Below the pieces are notes generated by a model. That model searched no databases. It worked only from the letters and a program-made list of their open reading frames with translations, and was not told the origin of the DNA. A DNA stretch of 64,000 nucleotides from Amaurobius ferox (lineage: Eukaryota > Arthropoda > Arachnida > Araneae > Amaurobiidae), in the NCBI GenBank assembly GCA_951213105.1, contig OX578146.1, positions 107,578,697 to 107,642,696 of the forward strand, given 5' to 3'. The translations under genes and the position numbers were made by a program. Below, one piece after another: positions 33,169 through 44,363 of the stretch (within the stretch, counting starts at the first letter, position 1; every line of letters starts with the position of its first letter).

Positions 33169-34849
33169 TATCAGGAAACATTAAAAAAAAGATTGAAAGT
33201 GGCCGTGAATGTTTCTGATATTAAAAAAAATGATATAGTGGTATAGATTAATATTAAGCTCCTCATTCTCCAATGCTGAAATAAAAGTTAAATTAAAAAT
33301 TCCGAAAAGAACATAGGCAACAAAGAAGAGATTTAAATTGGCCAAAAATTTCATTTATTATTTGTTTATGTATATATATATATATGTAATAAAATAATCC
33401 AACAAATATAGTATACAAATAGTTGTCAAATGCATAATCTAAATCATACCAATATCATTCAATATTAATATATTGAAACAACAATTACTTTTAACATTAC
33501 TTTTTGCATTTTCAAATTTTAACATTATTTATGTTCTTTCTCGTTCTGCGGAGAATTAATTCTATATTTCTAAGATCAAAGTTCAATTACAGCAATTTCT
33601 GATGTCACCAAATGACTGGGGATCTTCCATGATTAATAATAAAAGTTTGTCTTTGTCAATTAATCAGCCTTCAGTGGCTGTTCAGATGTTGTAAAATAAG
33701 AAGAGTTTGACTTACGTATATTTGAAGCAGTAGCAGGCAATATACCCCTTTTGGTGGTCCAATGGCAGGATTTTCATACATAATAATAATGATGCTTTAT
33801 GTTGACATGTTTATCTCGATTGAACAATTGAAGCAAGGCAGGAATTCATCAAAGGCAACGTATTCAATTAGTTGGGTATTGGTGATCCGTCGTCCGAAGA
33901 CGAGGCTTAAAGATCAGACGTCGAATACGAGTCTTAATTCTTCATCATCAGGTTTATTAAATTCGATGAGCAATTGAGTATGTTTTTCTAAAAAAACAAA
34001 TGGACACATAGTCCGAATGCTGAGCGTGTCTATAGGTCTCCATGGACCAAAATTAGGAGACAACCTTCATGGTTGAAGAGCAGGGCCAGAGTCTCATATT
34101 ATGCAAAAATCTGCTCAAAAAAAGCAAGAGGACCTCAGCGGTCCGGCCCGCAGGCCCGCCGCGTCCAAGAGAGAATTCTTCTCATTCTTATTTTTTACAC
34201 TTGCCGTCATATTCTCAGTGGCGCTGTACTATATTCGCGTATGATTGGCCACTCCTGTACATACAATACGTTCCTATTGGATGGTGGCCTCGTCCATGCT
34301 AAAAGGTGGGGTGCCGTGTTGCATACCCCTTTTCGTAGAATTTTTGCCCATCTGTGAAGTTTGCTGAAGTCTTTATTTTAGAGGGTGTAACTTTAGTCAG
34401 TAAATTCTTACTGTTGACAGGAATTATAGCTTCTTCTGAAAACTGCCCATGTCTATCCTGACGGGGCGTACATACAAGTTTTATATTACCAGTGGGAAAA
34501 TGTTCTCAGCAAGAAAGGAAAATTTTGACCGTTGTGGTCCTGCTATGTAAAATCTGCACGTGCTCTCTAAAAAAAGGGGGGGGGGGGGCAAGTATGCTTT
34601 CTGGAATCAAACTCCTAAGTTGCAGCTGTGAGATTGTTTTTCTGCAGATGTGCAAAGAGCGTGAGAAAGTACTCTTTTTGAAAATGGCTATTTTTTGCCT
34701 AGCAACTGCCTTAATCTATATTCCAAAAGGTTTCAAAGCTAAAGTAATTTTAAATAAATAAAAGTTCTAATTCCCATTTCAATTTAAAAAGCATATTAAA
34801 ATTAGCGTGTAAGTCACATTTATAAACAAATGTCATGTTTCTCATGACA
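33169..34849 (-). repeat. 5' LTR
   Basis: A 1,681-bp LTR; on the minus strand it starts TGTCATGAGAAACATG and ends TTTCCTGATA. It matches the LTR at 23249-24927 apart from two extra G in a G-run near 34576-34588. As the upstream LTR it would hold the promoter. Small forward frames inside it (33762-33977, 34069-34302) are duplicated exactly in the other LTR and run antisense, so they are not taken as genes. At about 1.7 kb it is long for a gypsy LTR. Confidence 0.95.
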
Positions 34850-34854
34850 ATAAC

Positions 34855-36203
34855 TTCTGTGGATAGATAACACAAGTTTATAGTCTAAAATTTGAAAAAT
34901 TTTATATTAGTGTTGTAATCACGGAATTAAGGAGAAGAAAATAAAACTTATATGAAAATACCATGATTTTGATAATTATACTTAGGTGTCGACACCTAAG
35001 TAACATGTTACTAGTGTTAATAAATTCTCATCTGTTCTCATTGGAAACAACAGGAAGAAGTATACTGTTTAGTATATGTATGTTTACATATTTTAAATTA
35101 ATGTTCCCTAATTATGAGTAAAGTTAATAAGTATTATTTCCTTGCTGTTGGGCAGGGCACAGAATATATGGAAACAAAAATAAATTAAAAGGTTAAATAA
35201 GTTTGAATACGTATAAATATTTTTATTTTTTCAGTTCTAATTTACATTGCATTAATAATATATTTCTGCAAAATTAACAGTTTAAATAAATATTTCTTAA
35301 TTCAATATAAGACTTTGGCCACAAGTATACATACATACAATGCAGTGTGACTTTTCTTAACTCAGCGTTATTGTCTCAAACGATTTTGGAGTTTTTCCAA
35401 CAAGAAGTTTTAACTGTAACAATAGTATTCATAAATTGCACATAGCTCCAAAACTTGACACTACTCAAGAGTGCACTGAAATACAATAGTATATAGCACT
35501 TCTCGATATGTGCAACCTTTGCAAGTTGTCAAAACAGAAATCATAGTGTGTCAAAATATATACAACTTCTTATTTGTAAGTCGTCAAGCATAAACGCAAA
35601 ATATTTTTCAATACAACAAAACGTTACCATATAAATGGTACATAAATTATGGAAGACTTCTGTCACACTGACAGATATAAGCAGCACACTGGTGGCGAAG
35701 TCTGAAGGGGATCACCAAAGAATTATGAACTGGATTAAAGTCTTGAGGGGGTAACCTAGCTGTCAATCTAAATGCGCGTTTAGAAGGGGTAACAGGATCA
35801 GGGAATGAAGGCAAGTCGACCCCGGAGCATAATCCCCAACAAGTTGGCGGGGAGGGGGGGAGGGGGGAGGTCGCACTTTATTAGAACATAAACACCAAGT
35901 CCAAAATTGCCCATGTCGCAGTTAATAACCATGACACTATTCTTTGGAACTAATATAAGAATGTATTTTTTCTTGGTGCACATGTACTAAGCCCAGCCTT
36001 GTAGAAATTCAAGAGTTCCACCAACAAGGAAGAAAGGAATCCAACAGGGTTATATTATCTTTTTCCCTTACCTGTTGTGGGTGTATTTTGTTAAAAAAAT
36101 AAATTTTACAATCAAGTTTCAATCCATCGGCAACAGGCAATACATAAATTCGAATTATGTCAATAAATATAAAAATATAAAATTGTATAAAATGTATATT
36201 ACT
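34855..36203. other. No gene; one perfect palindrome
   Basis: Beyond a 24-bp perfect palindrome at 34979-35002 (TACTTAGGTGTC followed by its complement) and a G-rich tract near 35850-35870 I see nothing identifiable. Confidence 0.45.
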
Positions 36204-36207
36204 TTAA

Positions 36208-36989
36208 GAGTGAGCGTCAGTAAATCTTTTGCCCTATCCGTGCTTTGTTAACTTTCGCGGCACACATTTTTCGCCAAAATTCTGCTCAAACAGTTGCGAA
36301 ATATTTTCTGAAAGATAAAATGCAATGCTTAGATTATATTAAAACTAAATTTAATACCCAATAAAACATAGAATGTATTTTTTTATTTTAATCCAAAATA
36401 TTTTTGGTGCTGCCATCTGTTGTCGTAATTTAATTCATACCGATTATTTTTATTTTTTAATGAACATTTTTAAATATCTATTCCTTCTAATACAGTATTA
36501 AATACAACAGCAGATCATATATACTATTGCCACAATCACGGAAAGGTAATTTCTCTTATTCTATAAATTTAATAAGGGTATCTGAATGTACATCACTGAG
36601 GACTTCAGTTTTGTCTTCAAGTTCCTTGTCTTCAAGTCCAAGTTCAATTACGTTTCCGTGATTGTGGCATTATTATATAGAATTTGTTGTTGTATTTAAT
36701 AGCGTATTAGAAGGAATAGACATTTAAAAATGTTCATTAAAAAATAAAAATAGTTGGTATGAATTAAATTATGACAACAGATGGCAGCACCAAAAATATT
36801 TTGGATTAAAATAAAAAAATACATTCTATGTTTTATTGGGTATTAAATTTAGTTTTAATATAATCTAAGCATCGCATTTTATCTATCAGAAAGTATTTCG
36901 CAACTGTTTGAGCAGAATTTCGGCGAAACATGTGTGCCGCGAAAGTTAACAAAGCGCGGATAGGGCAGAAGATTTACTGACGCTCACCC
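36208..36989. mobile_element. 0.78-kb TTAA-flanked foldback element, copy 1
   Basis: TTAA lies on both sides (36204-36207 and 36990-36993). The ends are long inverted repeats of roughly 350 bp: left GAGTGAGCGTCAGTAAATCT, right its near-exact complement, continuing through CGCGGCACACAT and 'gtgctgccatctgttgtcgt'. Only a short central segment (about 36550-36650) is unique. It is noncoding, hence non-autonomous. TTAA duplications are typical of piggyBac-type transposition. A second copy lies at 60228-61010 with its centre inverted. Confidence 0.9.
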
Positions 36990-36993
36990 TTAA

Positions 36994-38095
36994 AGAGAGT
37001 GAGTCGTAAAACACTAAAGTTTTCAAAAAGAAAATGCATTTACTTAATTTGTTATTTTTTACATGTGTTTGGGTCTCTGAGTAGTATTTTGTTTTAACAC
37101 CAGTATGCCAGCTGCAGATCATATTCAAGAAAGGCTATGCTTTACGCCTTGTCATCATTGTTTTCTCTTCATTGCTTTTGAAGCTGGGAAATTTATAGTA
37201 ACAACAGATTTACAGAATTAGAGGTCCAAAACTGCACACAACGTGGGGAACCTTCTTGATAAAACAAAAATTTATTTACATTTTGCTATAGAACAAGGAT
37301 TCTTAACAGGTGATGTGCAGCGGGGGGGGGGGGGGTGAATTATGATTTTACAGGCCACTGGGCTACAGTTGAGGCCACCACAGGCCATCTGTGAGATCTC
37401 TGAATTGCAAGTACTGTGAAGCACTGGTCCTTGCAAACCATCAAGCATATGATGCTCGTTTAACTACCTATCTAGATTAACTTCCACTTTCAGCTTAAAG
37501 ATACAAGCATTACTGACCAACGTTCACGAAGCTGAAAGCCATACGGTAAGACAGTGCCTAGATATAAACATTATACATTCTACTGACGAGTGTTGAGTTG
37601 AACCAGAAAATAAATTATAAAGTTTTCTATACGACCAAAAGTTGAAGCTGCTTCAATACAACTTTTTACAGCTTAGTGCACAGCATATAAAGTACCCATA
37701 CTCTGATTCAGTATTCATAAATATAAAAAAAAAAAAAAAAGTTTTCACTTAATCTCTGGAGGCACTCCACATGGCGGATGCTCCTGTGCTGTAGACGAAT
37801 GCCCATGCCTTAATTCGGCCCTGGTGATGTGTACCTCCAAAGAAGGTTCTGAGGCGCCATATTACAATCACCTTCTCATTGGATAAAAGGAAAAATGTAG
37901 GAACATTAATTTATACTCTCAGAGGAGGTGTGTACAAGAAATTTTCATTCTGGAGAAGTGTAAAGGCAAAATGATTAAGAACTCTGCTCCTGCTATAGAC
38001 GATTCTTGGCCATTTTAGCTGCGGTTGCCAAACCACTTAGTCTACAATTCTGCATATCAATAAATCAGTGACTACAGGCATGTTCTCTTTTTTTT
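36994..38095. other. No recognisable gene
   Basis: It contains a G14 tract near 37321-37334 and an A-run near 37724-37740. No frame with recognisable similarity was found. Confidence 0.4.
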
Positions 38096-38150
38096 TACTG
38101 TACTGTAACTAGGTAGCAAGTAAATTTTGCTACCTAGTTACAGTACAGTA
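38096..38150. repeat. Perfect 23-bp inverted repeat (hairpin)
   Basis: Arms 38096-38118 and 38128-38150 are exact complements (core CTGTAACTAGGTAGCA) separated by a 9-nt loop. No coding sequence adjoins it. Confidence 0.95.
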
Positions 38151-38852
38151 GGAAGTTCTGAAACTTTCAAGTAAAAAATCGTTTCGTTTTCTTAATGTAT
38201 TCATTCCATTGCCGTGTCATGATAACGTAATGATGTTCAAAACTATTTATTTAACTTTTCACGAGAAAATACGGAAATCAAAGGTGAAAATATTTTCTAA
38301 AAACAGGAATATTATATTTATTAAAAGACTTCTAGCTTTGATTATGGCATTCAGTCAAATGAAACCCTGACACCCAGAATACCAAATTACGAGTTTTTCA
38401 AAACAACAAACAGTTAGATTGTGCTTAATTCCTCTTTATGCTTATTGAATGGATTTTGATGGTTATTTATACAGAACTTAACTTCTTAGGTTATTCCTTC
38501 TCCATAATGGTTCTTACGAGTTTCTAAGAGTCTCTTTAGAACCCAAACCAACATTAGGGTTGTTTTCTTTTTAACTCCCATAAAAGAAAGAGAAAATAAC
38601 CAATCTGAAATAGACCATCCACACAGCCTTATAAAAAAAGGGTACGATATCAATCATGGTCAACAAGTAAAACGTTGAACAATTGAAGAGCACAGGGAAA
38701 AAACATTAAAGTCCAAAAACTGTGAATGTGAAATTACGGTCGTATTGTATTGCTTTCATAGGTAATTTAAATGTGGAAAATCATAAAGGGGAACAGCCTA
38801 GGTGAGACGTTATTGAAGATTTAAAAATCAGAGTCCAACTGAAACAGGGAAA

Positions 38853-39750
38853 TCTATATATATAAAATTAAATATATGTCTCTCTGTATGTGCGTGTGTG
38901 CTTGTCTCATCCTCACGGAAGAACGGCTGCACCTAATTTACATGAAATTTTGTGGGTAAAAGTGTAATAGCCCCACTTAAAATTTACCACGTTTCGAGTT
39001 TCTAGGAAAAAGGATTATTACATAATGTCCCCCCCCCCCCCCCCTGAAGAAAAATATCAAACGATTTTATTAAAATTTTTCCCGATTTAAATAAAAAAAT
39101 GTGTATATAAAAATCAATTTTATGGGACTTGCATTTTTGATTGGATTATATCAATTAAGGTTTTCGGATTTAGATTACGGGAAAGTTATTGGTATTTTGA
39201 ATTTCTTAAGTCAACTGTTTCATTTTCACAAAGATTTTTCAAACTCGCATATTTATTGTGTTTAGCCGATTGTTGAAACAGAATAAAAGTAGTACGGGTA
39301 TATTTTCTAATACTAATTTAAAGCTTTCATTTTGGCATATATTGATCCAATTTCATATTTTTTGTGAATTTGCTTACAAACGGAATCAGAATGTTTTATT
39401 CTTCAAATTTGCACGTAAAAAGAATTCCGTATAGCAAGAACAGAGATTCTTAAACTTCTTTATAGGAGAATTAAATTAAATATTTTAATAGAATGCTTTT
39501 CATACTTTTTGTAAATCTGTTTTCAAACAGGATCAGGATGTTTTGTTCTTCAGATGTGCCTGTGAAGATAATTTGGTATAGCGGGAACAAAGATTCTTAT
39601 ACTTATTTTTTATGATAATTAAATTAAATATTTTAATAGAATGTTTTGAGCAACAATGTCATTTAGAATACTATAGGAATTTACACATAATTATGAATTT
39701 TATGTTTCTTTAAGTTATATATTCAGTACGAAGAACAAGTATACTGCTAG
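38853..39750 (+). mobile_element. Short non-autonomous Helitron, both ends present
   Basis: It starts TCTATATATATAAAATTAAA immediately after A, and ends with a small hairpin (CAGTA...TACTG) followed directly by CTAG (39747-39750) and then T. That is the A|TC...CTAG|T arrangement expected of Helitrons, which insert between A and T without a duplication. There is no Rep-helicase frame, so it is non-autonomous. Two internal segments (about 39370-39490 and 39510-39650) are similar to each other and to the Helitron end at 19740-20050. Confidence 0.8.
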
Positions 39751-39916
39751 TAATTAAATAATTAACTGCGCAAGTCAATTGAAGGCTAATATTATTGTAG
39801 TTTCAGGCAAAAACAGCAAACATTAGAGTTTTTTTTTTATTAAACCGACGTTTAAAAAATATTTGCACTGATGGGAAAGGTACAAAAGTTTCTGCTTTTT
39901 AGTGCTTCAATGTTTA

Positions 39917-41205
39917 TTAACACTTTACAACATGGTTGAAAAGTGTTTATGACTTTGTCCATTCATTCTGTCTATCCGTTAGCACGATAACTGCCGTAAA
40001 AATGACTTTATCAAAATGAAATTTTAGTATGTTGTTTAGACAGTCTGTGGGATCTATGGGAATATAAATTAATAATATCACCCAATTAGTTTTGGATTGA
40101 ACCCGGTTTGAAAAAATGAAATACATTGAACCCTATGGGACCTAATTTTTCAAACATTTTTTAAGCGAATTTAAAATTCACAAATTCCTTGGAAAGTTTT
40201 ATGAATTTTTCAAATTATCCCATAAAATATATTAAAAAAAAATTCAAAATATATTCAGTAATTTTTAAATAAAAATTAAAATAATAATTATACCTTTATA
40301 TGGGGAGATCACGTGACCATTATATGAAGAGATCACGTGACCCACTTCAAAATAAAGTATGTCATCCATCTTGTATCAAAATCGTAATTTTTAAAGTTCT
40401 TTTTATTTCATATTTAGTGTTGCATCCGTCCTAAAACCGCTTTATTTTTGCTTAAATTCTGTGCAATGTTCTGAAACAACGCAATTACAATATATTTAAG
40501 TTTGAATGATCATCAAACTTTGATTATTTCTACAACGAAGACTAATTTTCACTTATGGAAAATGTAAACACCCAAATATGCAGAATGAGTTGAATAAAAA
40601 TTGCTGCATTTCTTTAACGCAAAATTATTTAGCTCATGGAGTCTGCAATATAGCTATGAATGAAACATTCATTGACACAGAGGAGAAGCAAACGATTTTT
40701 TCGATGAAGTTTAAAGCATAGAGTTAAAATACTTGTACCTCCATGGTTTTAAGTTTTTAAATAAAATAAACTATTATAGTATTGCGATGAATGAAAGGAA
40801 TTTAAAAAGTTTATGAATGAAATGCTGCTTTTTATACAGAGACGATTTAACTTTCGATGACGTCATTTGAATAAAGTTCATTTGCTTTCGATGAAGTTTT
40901 CAAATATAATAAATTATTGTAGTATCATGATAATTTTAAAAATATTACCGAGGAATGTATCACATTTTAGAGATGTTTAAAATAGGCAATGCATATTTCA
41001 ATGCCGTCATTTGAATGAAGTTCATTTTTTTCGATGAAGTTTGAAGTCTTCAAATATAATAAATTAATGTAGTATTGTGATAATTTTTAAAATATTCCGA
41101 GGAATGTACCAATTTGAGAGATGTTTATATAAAATTGCATTGAAGTTGGAAAGTGTATCATAATCAATGCTTTATGCATGATTGATCTTTGTTGTTTTCT
41201 TTCTT
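39917..41205 (+). mobile_element. Dispersed element family X, copy with internal duplications
   Basis: It begins TTAACACTTTACAACATGG and follows the X block order to ATGCATGATTGATC at about 41187. It is longer than the 11390 copy because the 'gatcacgtgacc' segment is partly repeated (about 40305-40340) and the 'cgatgaagttt...aataaatta' segment appears three times between 40700 and 41070. It is noncoding. Confidence 0.75.
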
Positions 41206-41431
41206 CTGGGAAATTTCAGTTTTGAACTCTGGTTTTTCACCTTTCAATTTTTAAACTTAATGTTCACCAGCATTTCTGTAAGATGACTATGAACAACTAT
41301 ATGTATTGTTGGAGTTATATTAAAAAAATTCAAGTCGGGATAAATTCCAACGAAGAGGGCGTTATTAAAGTTGAGTTTTCATTAATAAATCTCAGCTCAA
41401 AAAATATGTTGTTCAACACTGGACCTTAGTA

Positions 41432-42000
41432 ACATTTTAACTTTCTCATAATATGTGATATAGTATAAGAGAAAGTATTGTTTTCACGAAAATTTTCGAA
41501 TTCGAGATTTTGCAGCTAATATATATTTTAAGACCTCCTGAACACGTTTTGACTATTTGTGGAGTGATGTCCGTCTGTCGGTCGTTTTCTTGTGTACACA
41601 ATAGTAGCCACAAATATTAATGGATTTTCAAGAAACTTTATATCCGGCTTTGTTATCAAAAAATCTAGAACTAGGTAGAATAATTTTTATAATTCAAGTG
41701 AAAACTTGACTTGAAAATTTATTCTAAATTTTATATTTTTTTTAACATGATAGCATAGGACAAAATTTGACATAATCATGAATATTTTTTTTTTTATATG
41801 GCTCAATGATTACGAGACTTCATAGTTTAATCATTATTGTGAAAAATAGCCGCGATACAATTTTTTTGTTCGTGACGTCACTAACCCCCTCGGTGGGCAA
41901 GTTAATTCCCCCGGGGGGGGGGGAGGGGGGAGATTATCAAGTATGATAACAAACGAAAGATTTTTTCAAGTCCTTTAAAGTGAAGTTTACCATGCCGTAA
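41432..42000 (+). repeat. Dispersed repeat family Y, copy 4
   Basis: It has AACTTTCTCATAATATGTGA, AGAGAAAGTATTG and TTTTCGAATTCGAGATTTTG, then a 'gtgatgtccgtctg' block as in other Y copies. It ends in a G-rich tract near 41910-41930. Confidence 0.5.
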
Positions 42001-42139
42001 TTGTAATTATTTGTATCCATGATACCAATGATACCCATGATACCATGATACCAAAATTTTTCTTGTAAAATTTGAAAAAAAAAAAAAAAGAAAAACTACT
42101 AATATGGATTCTGGTATAAGAAAGTCGAGTTGAGCAACA

Positions 42140-43090
42140 CTCCAATTAATATTTTTACTTTCTTTATATACATAATGTATAAGGACAGTATTGTGACGGG
42201 GTCGAAAATTCGAATTCGAGTTTTCGACGGGAGAGCACGTTTCAAGCATCCCTGATCACGAATCAAACATTTTTGAAGTGATGTCTGTGTGTGTGAAAGT
42301 ATGTGTGTGTGTGTGTGTGTCAGTGAGTCTGTGGAGACGATAACTGACGAACGAATGAACCGATTCGAACCAAATTTGGTACAAAAATCACAATCCGTAA
42401 ATACTGGAAGCCTATTGTTTTTATACGCAGCCGAGTGTTCAGAACCCCCCTAAATTTTCGAATAAAATTTTGAAAAAATCGTCAAAAAATCAAAACCACT
42501 AATAAAGTTACGCAAATAGACATTTCTTATGTAATTTTTCATTAGAAAACGATTGACATAAATTTTAGAACGCTAACATGAACCGTTCTCGAGAGTTTGC
42601 GCATTTTTCAAAAAAATTATCAAAAAGTCATATAAAATTTTAAAAAAATATTTCCTATTGAGAAACATGTTCACTTTTCATATGGAATACCATGCGATAA
42701 ATTGGGTGACATCATTCTCGTGGATCTAGCTTGTTCCATTCATGGAAAAAGATACTTTGAGTAATACTTTTGTATTTGAACGCCAATAGTCATTTATCTG
42801 CTGTAAGAATAACTTATTTCTTCATCCATAACGCTTGGGGAGATTTTGGCGACGAATTTAACGGAATGTCGCCAACTTTTTGAAATGCTGCCAATTTAAC
42901 GAAAATCTCGCCAAATGGATAAAAATGACGCTAAATCAATGAAAATGACGACTAATTGTCGAAAATTCAATATCTTGGAAGGAATATTAGTATCTACTAT
43001 ACGAAAAACCTAATTTTTACTGTAAAAGTAGTAAATTCATTACATTATATAAGGAAAATCATGTGTTGCCCACATCAGATTTTTTTAATT
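42140..43090 (+). repeat. Dispersed repeat family Y, copy 5
   Basis: It opens TTTTTACTTTCTTTATATAC, then GACGGGGTCGAAAATTCGAA, a GT run and GAACGAATGAACCGATTCGA. Later come a block rich in 'cgccaa/gacgctaa' motifs and the terminal ATGTGTTGCCCACATCAGAT. This is the longest single Y copy, about 0.95 kb. Confidence 0.6.
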
Positions 43091-44250
43091 TTAGAAACAA
43101 TAATTTCCGTAAAAATTATATTAGTAGTAGTTTTTATAATTCCGTAAAAGTGAGATTGTATTTCATTTGATTGTTAGGCCAGGTAGAGTAAACAAAAACT
43201 TTTGCCCTGTAAAGAGTAAAGAATCTTCTATAAAGTGTAGTTCCTGAATTTAACATATGCATACTTAAAATATTACATCAAATTCGGAGTTTCGCATCAA
43301 GAAATTGCCTATAGCTGTTCTAATACTTTGTTATATTTATCGGTAAAAATATCACTCACTCAACATCCGACACTTCTGACGTCAGTCATTTGAGAAACGG
43401 CGATAGATCTATCAAAGTTCCATTAAAATAAAATAGCTGACATTTTGGTCATGATACAATAAAACAAATTTTTCTAAACCAGATTAAATATTGCCGACGA
43501 ATACGAGAAAGTTAAAAAATACATTACGCAGCTTATTCAATAAAGTCAGTAACGAACTGAAATTTATGTCGTATTTGGCAAGATTCTTCGCTCAACCGCA
43601 ACACTTGTGATAATTATTATTTGCTCAGCCTTTCAAGAGAGAGAAATAAGGTATATATTCATGATGATTCAACAAACTCCCAAACATACACACGTGGTAT
43701 ATACTATTCACGCACCTGCTGCAGCTGTACTCCAAGAAACATTTATGGGAAAAACCGATTCTTCACAAACCGACAATAGTGACAATTATTGGAAGGTTTA
43801 TCATAAATGCCTCACAATAAAGTATGCATCAGAACATGATTCACCTTATTGCAAAGACTTCATGCAAGAAAAGAGTTTAAAAACATTTTAAACGGATAAC
43901 CTCTTAAAAATTACGGATGGGTAACAAACATGGAAAACATTGTAATGATAATCAGTTCTTGTACAATTTACAAAATTTCCAAATTACTAACTTCGTAGTA
44001 GTTTTAAAGGGTTAAACATCTGATACGAACAGCACATAACTTTTCATACAAACCAAAGTTAATATTTCTTGACTCAATATTTATATTCGTTAATTTTTTA
44101 ATTCCCAAAATAAAAAATAAAGACATGAAGAATCGCGTTCCCATTGCAGATTATCAGAGCGTTTTTTGACAACAAAAGGAAATTAAAACAGAAATTTAAG
44201 TAAAACGCAAATTATGTTTTGATTTCCTTTTATTGCCAGAAAAGATATGA
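43091..44250. other. No recognisable gene
   Basis: A 94-codon forward frame (43607-43891) has no domain I recognise. Just before the tRNA-like sequence, 'caaaaggaaattaaaac' (about 44171) and 'gttttgatttccttttattg' (about 44215) form an imperfect inverted repeat. Confidence 0.4.
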
Positions 44251-44261
44251 CAATTATGGGG

Positions 44262-44336
44262 GCCGTGATTGTATTGTGGTTAGTGCAGGACGTTGCAGTC
44301 GCAATAACTCAGGTTCAAATGCTGGTCACGGCACCA
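44262..44336 (+). pseudogene. tRNA-His-derived sequence with encoded CCA
   Basis: The acceptor stem GCCGTGA (44262-44268) pairs perfectly with TCACGGC (44326-44332), followed by A and CCA (44334-44336). GTGGTTAG (D arm), the GTT...CGCAATAAC anticodon region and GGTTCAAATGC (T arm) match tRNA-His in order. The anticodon position reads GCA in place of GTG and the T stem is imperfect. Nuclear tRNA genes of animals do not encode CCA, so this looks like a copy retroposed from a processed tRNA. A perfect 10-bp hairpin (AAATTGTCAG/CTGACAATTT, 44336-44363) follows at once. Confidence 0.75.
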
Positions 44337-44363
44337 AATTGTCAGACCGTTTTCTGACAATTT

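Larger units (their letters stand above)
23249..34849 (-). mobile_element. Complete Ty3/gypsy LTR retrotransposon
   Basis: An 11.6-kb element on the minus strand, flanked by the 5-bp duplication ATAAC (23244-23248 and 34850-34854). On the minus strand the order is 5' LTR (34849-33169), primer-binding site, 0.75-kb leader with a duplicated segment, one Gag-Pol frame (32412-27226), 2.3 kb without a long frame, polypurine-like end, and 3' LTR (24927-23249). The LTRs look identical except for a G-run, and the coding frame is open, so the insertion is recent and may be competent. Domain order RT-RNaseH-integrase plus a C-terminal GPY motif places it in Ty3/gypsy (Metaviridae-type). No env frame is present. 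Confidence 0.96.
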
